Of a stretch of 64,000 nt of DNA, positions 49,326 to 58,426 are shown piece by piece. The translations under genes and the position numbers were made by a program. Under the pieces are notes generated by a model. The model was not told the origin of the DNA and ran no database searches. It saw only the letters and a list, made by a program, of their open reading frames with translations. Location of the stretch: the NCBI GenBank assembly GCA_015058275.1, contig SVCQ01000004.1, positions 38,242-102,241 of the forward strand. The letters run 5' to 3'. Origin of the DNA: Clostridiales bacterium (lineage in GTDB: Bacteria > Bacillota > Clostridia > Peptostreptococcales > Anaerovoracaceae). Positions within the stretch are counted from its first letter, which is position 1. Every line of letters starts with the position of its first letter.

Positions 49326-50636
49326 TTATTTTGCGATGTAGCGCGACTCGATGTAGTATCTCTTTTCGTTGGCTTCTCCCATGGAGAATGTCTTACGTGG
49401 GAGAGCTCCGTCGGCTGCAACAGCAGGGAAGAGCATGAACTTGTCCATTGGAGGAAGCATGAATCCTGCGTTGCCCTCTCTTGTGGAGAGCTTTTCGACT
49501 GCGGCTGTGCCGTGGATGTAGTCTATATCGCAGTCGCCGTCCTCCTTGACCATGATGTCAAGGACGTGCTGGAGAGCGCCTACCTCGAGTTTGTTGGACG
49601 GAGCCTCGATAACGATCTTGCCTCTGCCCTCAGCTGTGATATAAGGGATCTCGAATGCGCCATCAGGTACGGCTGCACCGGCATCTGCCTTGTAAGCCTT
49701 GCCGTTGACCTCGTCAAGCAGCTTGACAACCTTGTCTACGAGCTCAGTGCCGGACTGACCCTTTTTGGCGAAAATGACTCTGTGGATAGGCTCGAATACG
49801 ATGCCTGCATCGTGGATGTTTTCGATCTCGCAGAGTGCGTATCTTGCCGGATGACCCTCGATCTCCTCAGGGGAGAGGGTCTTTTTGATGTTCTCCCATG
49901 CGGTCTTGGCTGTAGCCAGCGAATGGTTGCCGTCTCCCATAGCCTGGAAGATAACATTGCCCGCGCCGTACTTGGCCTCGGCCTTGTCGAAGAGCTTTGA
50001 GAGAGCTTCCTTGGCACCGTCCAGATCCTTCTCCTTGATGAAGGAGCCTGTGATGTGGCCGCCGTCCATCATGAGGTCGGTGTCATAGATGACTTCCTGA
50101 GGTTTGTCTGCGAGAGGCTCGATGACTGTCTTGTCAGGGTCGTCGATGAGAATGATGATGTGAGGCATTTCGATAGGGGCGTCTCCTCTGATCCTCAGGC
50201 GAGGCGGTATACGCTCTACTACAGTGCCCTCAGTGGCTCTTGTAAGGGAAGTGGAGCCCTTGCTGAAGTCGTAGGCTTCGAGGTCTGTAGCGATCACGAG
50301 TCCCAGACGTGTGCGGCCCTCTGCGGTCCTCTTGATGAGCATGCAGCCCGGCTCCATCTTGCGGAGAGTACCGTCAGCGAGGTACTTGTCCATTGTGGCT
50401 CTGACGTTTTTGATGCGCTCAGCCTCATCCGGTCCGTCGAGGTAGAGCTCAGGAAGCATGAGTCTCAGAGTCGACGGCGCATCGCCTACGATCTCCTCGA
50501 CCTTGTCCCAGTACTCAGGCTCAGAGGTGAACTGGTCGCATGCGACTACAGCCCACTTATAATAGTCTGTGCCTTCCTTTGGAAGCATGATCTCCGGAAT
50601 ATGGAGACCGAATTTTCCCCAATCGTATGTAGACAT
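49326..50636 (-). CDS. DUF1015 family protein
   Basis: KWAVVACDQFTSEPEYWDKVEEIVGDAPSTLRLMLPE, QAMGDGNHSLATAKTAWE. Confidence 0.9.
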   Translation of the reverse strand: MSTYDWGKFGLHIPEIMLPKEGTDYYKWAVVACDQFTSEPEYWDKVEEIVGDAPSTLRLMLPELYLDGPDEAERIKNVRATMDKYLADGTLRKMEPGCMLIKRTAEGRTRLGLVIATDLEAYDFSKGSTSLTRATEGTVVERIPPRLRIRGDAPIEMPHIIILIDDPDKTVIEPLADKPQEVIYDTDLMMDGGHITGSFIKEKDLDGAKEALSKLFDKAEAKYGAGNVIFQAMGDGNHSLATAKTAWENIKKTLSPEEIEGHPARYALCEIENIHDAGIVFEPIHRVIFAKKGQSGTELVDKVVKLLDEVNGKAYKADAGAAVPDGAFEIPYITAEGRGKIVIEAPSNKLEVGALQHVLDIMVKEDGDCDIDYIHGTAAVEKLSTREGNAGFMLPPMDKFMLFPAVAADGALPRKTFSMGEANEKRYYIESRYIAK

Positions 50637-50853
50637 TGAATTTCCTCCGTAAATCAGGTGTTAAACTCATTGGTAACTGCCTTTTAGTCTTGTACTAAAA
50701 GGATACAATCGCTGTGTTAATTATCGGACAAAAACGGCTTCATTGCAAGGCTGAATGTGTTACAATTATTAAAGCAGAGGGTATATCAGCCCGACTAGAT
50801 ACAACTTATTTATCCAAGTTTTAATATTCTTTTTTACTTCAGGAGGTAAAAGA

Positions 50854-52041
50854 ATGATATCTAAAAGCATGCAGCCTTTCCTTGAAGGCAGCTCGGCAAT
50901 CAGAGCTATGTTTGAGGAAGGCAAGAGAATGGCCAAGGAGCGCGGAGCAGAGAATGTCTACGACTATAGTGTCGGTAACCCGTCACCTCATCCGCCGGTT
51001 GAGGTTTATAAGGCTCTGGACTATATCAATACGAAAGCAGACCCTCATATGGTCTACTCGTATCCGTCCAATGCCGGTTACGAAACCACACGTCAGGCGG
51101 TCGCGGACAATCTCAACGAGAGATTCGGTGATTACTTCGACATGTCGGGCATCATCATGACAGCTGGTGCAGGCTACGCTATCAACATCATCATGAAGTG
51201 CATCCTCGATCCGGGTGACAAGGTCGTGGCTTTTGCTCCATACTTTGTGGAGTACGCTAACTGGGCAAGGAACTTCTTTGCAGACACACTGGTAGTACCG
51301 CCGAACTACAAAGGCGGATTCGAGCCTGACGCAAAGAAGCTCAAAGAGATCCTTGAACCGGATGTCAAGGCTGTAATAATCAACAATCCTAACAATCCGA
51401 CCGGAGCTATCTATTCGAGAGAATCCCTTGAGGCAGTTGCAGAAGTCCTCAGAGAAGCCGAAAAGGAATTCGGACATCCGATCTATATCATTTCCGACGA
51501 ACCATACAGAGAACTCGTATACGTAGACAAGAAGGTAGAATTCCTGCCTGAGATTTACGCTGACACGATCATCGCTTATTCGTGGTCAAAGTCCCTGTCG
51601 ATGCCGGGTGTACGTATCGGATACGCTGCTGTTCCTAAGTGCGCTGACGGAGCAGAGGAGCTCGCTCATGCTCTTGTGATCGCTCAGAGAGTACTCGGAG
51701 CCAACAACGCTTCGACTATCGCAGAGCTCATCGTCGAGAGATCTCTTCACTCAACGATCGACCTCAGTTTCTACTACAGAAATGCAAAGGATCTCTACAG
51801 GATCGTTACAGAGGCCGGCTTTGAGGCCATCGTACCTCAGGGTGCTTTCTATCTCTGGTTCAAGTCGCCTGTTGAGAACGAGCTCGAGTTCGTAGAGGCG
51901 GCCAAGGAGGAGGGTATCCTCATCGTTCCGGGCAGATCCTTCGCAAGCCCTGGATGGGTAAGAGCTTCGTTCTGCGGATCCCACAAGATGATTCTCAGAT
52001 CCGAAGAGGCCTTCAAGAGACTCGGAGCCAAATACAAGTAA
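50854..52041 (+). CDS. Pyridoxal phosphate-dependent aminotransferase (class I/II)
   Basis: NNPNNPTGAIYSRE, ISDEPYRELVY, YSWSKSLSMPGVRIGY. Confidence 0.95.
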   Translation: MISKSMQPFLEGSSAIRAMFEEGKRMAKERGAENVYDYSVGNPSPHPPVEVYKALDYINTKADPHMVYSYPSNAGYETTRQAVADNLNERFGDYFDMSGIIMTAGAGYAINIIMKCILDPGDKVVAFAPYFVEYANWARNFFADTLVVPPNYKGGFEPDAKKLKEILEPDVKAVIINNPNNPTGAIYSRESLEAVAEVLREAEKEFGHPIYIISDEPYRELVYVDKKVEFLPEIYADTIIAYSWSKSLSMPGVRIGYAAVPKCADGAEELAHALVIAQRVLGANNASTIAELIVERSLHSTIDLSFYYRNAKDLYRIVTEAGFEAIVPQGAFYLWFKSPVENELEFVEAAKEEGILIVPGRSFASPGWVRASFCGSHKMILRSEEAFKRLGAKYK

Positions 52042-52066
52042 AGGACCGAATCAATAATGGCTTTAA

Positions 52067-52110
52067 AAAATGTACATGGAGCGGCTGGCTTGCCGTTCCA
52101 TGTACATTTT
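52067..52110. terminator. Long bidirectional terminator (about 19 bp stem)
   Basis: aaaatgtacatggagcggc-tggctt-gccgttccatgtacatttt. Confidence 0.9.
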
Positions 52111-52142
52111 GTATTTGATATGGATATGCTGTTTGGGATGCT

Positions 52143-53291
52143 CTACTTGCGGGCAGGGGCAGTGTATGGCTCCACTCCCGGATAGATGCGGATCCTGTCC
52201 TTGGCTGTCGCTGCGATCTCTCCGAAGTCCTGGAGAGCCTCTTCGCCCTTGAGGACTCTGAGACAACCGGCTGCGAGAGCCTCCATCTCGTATTCGCCTG
52301 CCATGACTTCAACAGGGCAGATGAACTCGACGTGCTCCTTGATGTAATCAGAAACATACTTGGAGTAAGAGATACCTCCTGTGAGGATGATCCTGTCGAC
52401 CTTGCCGCATACGGTGGCTGCGAGCTTGGCGATGTCCTTGGCTACGTTGAGCGCCATGGCCTCGTATACGATGGCAGCATAGCCGTCGCCGCCTTCGATC
52501 ATCTTTTCGATCTCGATGGCGTCAGCTGTGCCGAGATGAGCGATGAGTCCGCCCTTGCCGTGGAAGAGCTTCATAGCCTCTTTGTAGCTGTACTTGCCGC
52601 TGTAGCAGAGGTCTACGAGGCCCTTGGCTCCGACTCCGCCGCCTCTCTCAGGCGTGAAGTTGCCCTCATCATCGTTGACGCTGTCGATGTTGACGCCGTC
52701 CTTGTACAGACGGATAGCGCTTCCGCCGCCAAGATGCGCAACTATGAATGTGCACTCTTCGAACTTCTTACCGAGCTTCTCCTCAGCGCACTTGATGGCC
52801 ATGGCTCTTGTGTTGAGTGTGTGGCCGACTGTGAAGTGAGGCAGCTCAGGGACTCCGCTGACCCTGCAGAGAGGGATCTTCTCATCGGTGCCGATAGCGT
52901 CATAGATGCATACCGGGATGCCTTTGTCCTTGTGGAGGTCGTAGGCGATCATGCTGCCGATGAGCGAAGGGTGCTTGGCCATGTCTTCAGGCCTTGTGAG
53001 ATAGTCGATCATTGCCTGGTCGATGCCGATGGCGCCGTGAGGGCAGGCGATTATATTGCCGCCTCTGGATACGGCTGCTGTCAGCGAATCTACCGGAATG
53101 CCGTTCTTTTCGAGGGACTCAAAGATCTTGTCCTTCCTGAAATCGAACTGCTCGACCACATCGCCGAAAGGAGCGAGCTCCTCGGTGGTATGGCGCAGAG
53201 TTTCGTTGAATACTTCCTTGTCGTCGTCATATACCGCGATCTTGCTTGAAGTGGATCCGAGATTCATGACGAGTATCCTGTGTGTTCCCAT
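52143..53291 (-). CDS. buk: Butyrate kinase
   Basis: RILVMNLGSTSSKIAVYDD, TFIVAHLGGGSAIRLYKDG, ILTGGISYSKYV. Confidence 0.93.
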   Translation of the reverse strand: MGTHRILVMNLGSTSSKIAVYDDDKEVFNETLRHTTEELAPFGDVVEQFDFRKDKIFESLEKNGIPVDSLTAAVSRGGNIIACPHGAIGIDQAMIDYLTRPEDMAKHPSLIGSMIAYDLHKDKGIPVCIYDAIGTDEKIPLCRVSGVPELPHFTVGHTLNTRAMAIKCAEEKLGKKFEECTFIVAHLGGGSAIRLYKDGVNIDSVNDDEGNFTPERGGGVGAKGLVDLCYSGKYSYKEAMKLFHGKGGLIAHLGTADAIEIEKMIEGGDGYAAIVYEAMALNVAKDIAKLAATVCGKVDRIILTGGISYSKYVSDYIKEHVEFICPVEVMAGEYEMEALAAGCLRVLKGEEALQDFGEIAATAKDRIRIYPGVEPYTAPARK

Positions 53292-53357
53292 GGTTCCTCC
53301 TGGTTGTTGTATCTTTTGAATTGCCTTACAATCAGTAATTGTATCATACGGAACACT

Positions 53358-53392
53358 AAAAAAGTGTCCCGCTTGTGAAAAAGGGGGACACT
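53358..53392 (-). terminator. Terminator downstream of the permease gene (minus strand)
   Basis: On -: agtgtccccc-tttttcacaagc-gggacacttttttag. Confidence 0.8.
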
Positions 53393-53410
53393 CTGTAAAT
53401 GCTGCTTTGA

Positions 53411-54742
53411 TTACCTGTCAGAGGAAAAGCTCTTGAGTACATCCGAATCCGGATCATAGTCCTCGTACTCGTTGGTGAGTTTGAACTTGTCGAGCAGGTA
53501 CATGATGAGTCCGAGGAGCATGCCTACGACAGCCGCGAGGCTCATGCCCTTGAGCTGTACCTGACCGAGGTTGATCGCGATGCCGGAGAGTCCGACGACG
53601 AATACCACGGATGTCATGGCGAGGTTGCGTGCCTTGGAGTAATCGATCTTTGAGTCTACCATCAGGCGGATGCCGGATGCGCCTATCATGCCGTAGAGCA
53701 GGAAGCTGACGCCGCCCATTACAGGGCCCGGGATGGTCTGGATAAGCGCGGATGCCTTGCCGATGAATGACAGGCAGATCGAGAAGGCTGCGGCGCCTCC
53801 GATGACCCATACGCTGTAGACCTTGGTGATGGCCATTACGCCGATGTTCTCACCGTATGTGGTGGTAGGACAGGATCCGCAGAAGCCCGAGAGGGCTGTC
53901 GAGAATCCGTCAGCGAACATCGATCTGTGGAGGCCCGGATCCTTGAGGAGATCCTTGCCTACGACCTCGGATGTGACCACCTGGTGTCCGATGTGCTCGG
54001 AGACTACTACCAGGGTGGCCGGTATGATTATGAGTATGGCCTGCATGCTGAACTTCGGTGTCTGGAATGCCGGAAGCTCGAATAAACTGGCTGTGCCTAC
54101 GGATGAGAAGTCCACCATACCGAAGAGAAGTGCGACCACATAGCCTGCGATTATCGCGATCAGGATGGCGATGGCGCTTGCAAATCCTCTGTAGAGAACT
54201 CCGCCGAACACTGCGAGCAGGAGTGTTACGAGGAATACGATCACGACCTTGGGATCAAGATCTGCGGCCATGGCGCCGGTATCGTCGAGTATGCCGGCTG
54301 TCTGGGCTGCGTTGCCTGCGAGCTCAAGTCCGATGAGCGCTACTACAGGGCCCATGGCAGCAGGCGGCAGTATGGCGTCTATCCAGCGCGTGCCTACGAA
54401 CTTGATCAGCACCGCGACGAGGCACATCAGAAGTCCCGTCACCACGAAGCCGCCGAGGGCATATCTGTATCCGAGTCCCGGCTGAGAGATGACTATCAGC
54501 GCAGGGGAGATGAATGCGAATGACGAACCGAGGTAGGCAGGGGCTTTGCCCTGGGTGCAGATGATGAAGATAAAAGTACCGATGCCGTTCATGAGAAGGG
54601 CGATGGATGGGTTGATACCCAGGATGTAAGGTACGAGCACGGATGCGCTGAACATAGCGAATGTGTGCTGGATCGAGAGAGGGATCCCCTTTCCGAGAGG
54701 GACTCTCTCATTGATCTGAATGATCTGTCTCGTCTTTGCCAT
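53411..54742 (-). CDS. Uracil/xanthine permease (NCS2 family)
   Basis: QHTFAMFSASVLVPYILGINPSIALLMNGIGT, GFCGSCPTTTYGENIGVMAITKVYS. Confidence 0.94.
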   Translation of the reverse strand: MAKTRQIIQINERVPLGKGIPLSIQHTFAMFSASVLVPYILGINPSIALLMNGIGTFIFIICTQGKAPAYLGSSFAFISPALIVISQPGLGYRYALGGFVVTGLLMCLVAVLIKFVGTRWIDAILPPAAMGPVVALIGLELAGNAAQTAGILDDTGAMAADLDPKVVIVFLVTLLLAVFGGVLYRGFASAIAILIAIIAGYVVALLFGMVDFSSVGTASLFELPAFQTPKFSMQAILIIIPATLVVVSEHIGHQVVTSEVVGKDLLKDPGLHRSMFADGFSTALSGFCGSCPTTTYGENIGVMAITKVYSVWVIGGAAAFSICLSFIGKASALIQTIPGPVMGGVSFLLYGMIGASGIRLMVDSKIDYSKARNLAMTSVVFVVGLSGIAINLGQVQLKGMSLAAVVGMLLGLIMYLLDKFKLTNEYEDYDPDSDVLKSFSSDR

Positions 54743-54886
54743 AAAAACTCTCTTTCAATGTAAGACATGAACATATATAATTACCGGCAGTATTGTATCA
54801 GCAGTGTTCATGCAAACACAATAGGAATGACACAATATATTGTACAAAAAAAGATATAAAGACCGGGAAGGACACAAAATAGGGGA

Positions 54887-55783
54887 ATGGGATCAGGCAG
54901 CAAGCAGGAAAGAACAGCAAGAGCGCAGCTCATATTCACGATGCTGCTCTTCGGCACGATAGGTACTCTTTCGAGGTACATAGCGATGCCGTCGAGCCTC
55001 ATATGCTTCGGCAGGGCTTTCTTTGGCGTACTCACCATAATCGCGTATCTCGCGGTCAGGGGAGTCAGACCCGACAGGGAGGCCATACGCCGCAATATCG
55101 GATGGCTGACGATGAGCTCCGTGTTTATGTGCTTCAACTGGATATGCCAGTTCGAGGCCTTCAAGTATACCACGATCGCGACCAGTACCCTTTGCTACTA
55201 CACGCAGCCGATATTCTATATCCTGATAGGATCGGTCGTCCTCAAAGAGAAGCTCTCCGCCCGCAAGCTTGCCTGCGTATTTGCTGCATTCTGCGGCATG
55301 ATACTCGTATCCGGAGTGCTGCAGACGGGCTTTCATCTGTCGGAACTTAAAGGCGCGCTCTTTGGCATTACAGGAGGATTCTTCTATGCCATGGTCGTGC
55401 TTATCAACAAGTACATAAAGGATATATCCCCGGTCAACACTACCATAGTCCAGCTGGCACTGGTATCGATCATAATGCTGCCTTATTCGGGACTGACAGG
55501 AGCCTTTTCGGAGGTGAGCGTGACGGCTGTCGGCATCATATGCCTTCTCGTACTCGGGGCCCTTCACACGGGCATCGGCTACATCATATACTTCGATGCA
55601 GTCAACAAGCTGCCTGCGCAGACAGTGGGCATACTCAGCTACATAGACCCGGTCGAGGCGGTGCTTTTGTCAGCGTTCCTGCTGCATGAACCTGTCACGG
55701 TCTACACTGTCGCGGGCGCCGTGCTGATACTCGGAGCGACTGCTGTGAGCGAGCTCGGCGGGTCAGGGGACCAGGCAGCTTAG
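54887..55783 (+). CDS. DMT/EamA family transporter
   Basis: Two EamA-type repeats; C-terminal SYIDPVEAVLLSAFLLHEP. Confidence 0.9.
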   Translation: MGSGSKQERTARAQLIFTMLLFGTIGTLSRYIAMPSSLICFGRAFFGVLTIIAYLAVRGVRPDREAIRRNIGWLTMSSVFMCFNWICQFEAFKYTTIATSTLCYYTQPIFYILIGSVVLKEKLSARKLACVFAAFCGMILVSGVLQTGFHLSELKGALFGITGGFFYAMVVLINKYIKDISPVNTTIVQLALVSIIMLPYSGLTGAFSEVSVTAVGIICLLVLGALHTGIGYIIYFDAVNKLPAQTVGILSYIDPVEAVLLSAFLLHEPVTVYTVAGAVLILGATAVSELGGSGDQAA

Positions 55784-55837
55784 GATTTATAGAAAAAAAG
55801 ATTATTACATAAGACCTTCAGGTGATAATATACAGAT

Positions 55838-57052
55838 ATGAGCAACAACAAAATCAGCGAACAAAAGTTAAATGAAGCCAGGGAGAAGCTTGCGTGCCAC
55901 ATCCAGCCGCCAAAGCCTAGGTCTTCGTCTGAGACGAAGGCGGTTTCGTGTGCCGGCACTCCGATCAGGGAGGCCGACTTCATCGATGAGAACGGCAGGG
56001 TGCTGCTGACACGCATGACAAGCGCCGGCGGATGAGGAGCCAAAATAGGGCCGGGAGTCCTATCGAGCATTTTATCGGGTCTGCCTAAGATCAGCGACCC
56101 TCGCATACTCGTCGGATTCGAGAGCAGCGACGATGCCTGCGTATACAAGGTATCCGACGATATAGCGCTTATCAATACAGTGGATTTCTTCCCTCCTATA
56201 GTGGATGATCCGTATATGTTCGGTCAGATCGCGGCGGCCAACGCCCTGAGCGACGTATACGCGATGGGAGGTGAGCCGAAGCTCGCGATGAACCTCCTCA
56301 CATTCCCTAATGATTCGCTTCCGCTCGATGCCGTAAAGGGCATACTCGAGGGAGGCAACGACAAGGTCTGTGAGAGCGGCGCCACTATCGTAGGAGGACA
56401 CAGCATTGACGACAAGGAGCCTAAGTACGGACTCTCCGTGACGGGCTTCGCGCATCCGGACAACATACTCAGCAACAGCGCTTCCGCGGGGAGCCTCCTG
56501 GTGATCACAAAAAAGATCGGCACGGGCATCCTCACCACAGCGGCCAAGGTCGACCTCCTCACCAAAGAGGAGAACGACGAGATGGAGGCCACGATGGCCT
56601 TCCTCAACAAGTACGCCTGGGAGGCTATGCAGGGGATAAAGGTCGACGGATGCACGGATATAACGGGATTCGGCCTCATAGGCCACGCGGCCGAGATGGC
56701 CAGAGCGGGGGATGTGACCCTCGAGCTGTACAGCCACAAGGTGCCGGTATTCCCTAAGGCCATAGAGATGGCCACCATGGGCATCATCCCTGCGGGTGCA
56801 TACCGCAACAGGGAGTATGTCGGGGGAGAGGTCATGGAATTCCTGTCAAAGGATCCGGACAAGGATCTCGGGCTCAAGGCGCTGATCGACTGCCTCTATG
56901 ACCCTCAGTCATCCGGAGGACTGCTCATAGCGGTCAATGAGAAGGAACTGCCGCGTCTCACAGAGCAGCTTGGAGAGAGGGGCTGCGAGAGCGCGGTGAT
57001 AGGCTGCTTCAAGCCGCGCAGAGGCAAACACACAATAGAGATACACGACTGA
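55838..57052 (+). CDS. selD: Selenide, water dikinase (SelD) with in-frame UGA (Sec) at 56033-56035
   Basis: Track ORFs 55838-56035 and 56180-57052 are in the same frame; read-through gives MTSAGG-U-GAKIGPGVLSSILSG...GFESSDDACVY...TVDFFPPIVDDPYMFGQIAAANALSDVYAMGGEP. Confidence 0.95.
56045..56063 (+). promoter_or_regulatory. Candidate bacterial SECIS stem-loop
   Basis: ATAGGG-CCGGGAG-TCCTAT beginning 9 nt after the UGA; loop G residues about 18-20 nt downstream. Confidence 0.65.
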
Positions 57053-57069
57053 TCAAGCCGTAAATTAAG

Positions 57070-57098
57070 AAGTGCACCGGTCAATCCCGGTGCACTTT
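57070..57098. terminator. Bidirectional terminator between selD and LysR gene, overlapping the LysR 3' end
   Basis: aagtgcaccgg-tcaat-cccggtgcacttt. Confidence 0.8.
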
Positions 57099-57968
57099 GT
57101 CGTTTATGTAATCCCAGAAGGCTTCGGCCGCAGGTGAGAGTGATATGCTCCTCAGCCTTATCATGTAGAAACTTCGCTCTTCGTTGTAGTCGGTTATATT
57201 GACTACGTTGACCTTGCCGCCGAGGGCTTCTGCTATGTGTTCGGATACGATGGCAACTCCCAGGCCTGCCTCGACCGAGCGGACCAGTGCGTCCACATCG
57301 TCCACAAGTGCGGCAGCCTCAAAGGACTCCTTGTCATATCCAAGCGCCTGCGCGGCAGCCTCGAAGGTCTTGCGTGTCGCAGAACCGGTCTCCCTCCAGA
57401 TGAAAGGCCAGGACATGGCCTCGGAGAGGGTGATCGACGGCTTAACATCATAGGACTTAGGAGTGATCATCACTGTCCTGTCGCCTGCGATCCTGACGCA
57501 TTCAACGGAGCCTGACGAGACTTCCTCACCGACAAATCCTATATCGCCGCGCCTGTCACAGATATTGTCCACGACGGTCTGGGTATCGGATACGGATACG
57601 TAGTATCTGATGCGGTCGTGCTCGCTCCTGAAGCCTGCAAGCAGCTCAGGAAGGAAAGTCACGGACGGTATCGATGATGTCTGTACCTCGAGTATGCCTT
57701 CGATGTTCTCTTCGCTGTCACCGAGGGCGTCAATGGCCTGGGCCCTTGCGTTTATCATCTCAACGGCATACTTATAGAACTTGCTGCCCTGCGGAGTCAT
57801 CTCAACAACGCGGCTCTTGCGGTCGAGCAGCTTGACTCCCAGTTCTTTCTCTAAGTTCCTGATGTGGGTACTGATGGTGGGCTGAGTAAAGAAGGTCGCA
57901 TCAGCGGCCTTGCTGAAGCTCTTGTATCTGACAACATTGACAAAAGCCTCTATCTGTTTGAAATCCAT
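57081..57968 (-). CDS. LysR family transcriptional regulator (resembles selenium-metabolism-associated LysR)
   Basis: MDFKQIEAFVNVVRYKSFSKAADATFFTQPTISTHIRNLEKELGVKLLDR; convergent with selD. Confidence 0.85.
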   Translation of the reverse strand: MDFKQIEAFVNVVRYKSFSKAADATFFTQPTISTHIRNLEKELGVKLLDRKSRVVEMTPQGSKFYKYAVEMINARAQAIDALGDSEENIEGILEVQTSSIPSVTFLPELLAGFRSEHDRIRYYVSVSDTQTVVDNICDRRGDIGFVGEEVSSGSVECVRIAGDRTVMITPKSYDVKPSITLSEAMSWPFIWRETGSATRKTFEAAAQALGYDKESFEAAALVDDVDALVRSVEAGLGVAIVSEHIAEALGGKVNVVNITDYNEERSFYMIRLRSISLSPAAEAFWDYINDKVHRD

Positions 57969-57976
57969 TGATCCTC

Positions 57977-58414
57977 CTAATCCATCCCCAGCAGCTGTAC
58001 TCTTGACAGCCCCGGAGCGTCGGTAATCTCTCTCAACATCGAGTCGAGTTTTTTAGGATCCTCTCCAAGCTCAAGTGTGATGACCACGTTGGCCTTGGAG
58101 TCTACGGGAGGATTCTGGGTGATGGTCCATACACTGTATCCGTAGCGCGAGATGATGTTGAGCACGGAAGAAAGGGTGCCCACGCTGTGGCGCATCATCA
58201 TGGAAATGATGGCATGACGGCCCATCGAGACTGTGCTTATGTCTCTGATCATATCCCTGTACTTGTAGAAAGTGCTGCGGGATATGCCGACCATCCTGAC
58301 GGCTTCGCTTACATCCGCGGCCTTGCCCTCATCCAGCAGTTCTTTGGCGAGGGAGACCTTCTCACAATATGACGGCAGAAGTGCCTTGTCTACGATAAGG
58401 TATTTACCTTGCAT
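57977..58414 (-). CDS. ACT domain-containing protein
   Basis: HTH-like N-terminus (VGISRSTFYKYRD) and ACT-like C-terminus (LSSVLNIISRYGYSVWTITQNPPVDSKANVVITLE); upstream of LysR, downstream of thrC. Confidence 0.85.
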   Translation of the reverse strand: MQGKYLIVDKALLPSYCEKVSLAKELLDEGKAADVSEAVRMVGISRSTFYKYRDMIRDISTVSMGRHAIISMMMRHSVGTLSSVLNIISRYGYSVWTITQNPPVDSKANVVITLELGEDPKKLDSMLREITDAPGLSRVQLLGMD

Positions 58415-58426
58415 TTGATTCTACCT

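Noticed and set aside
52332-53249. 305-aa + strand ORF antisense to butyrate kinase
   Set aside because: Shadow ORF; butyrate kinase motifs on the minus strand are clear.
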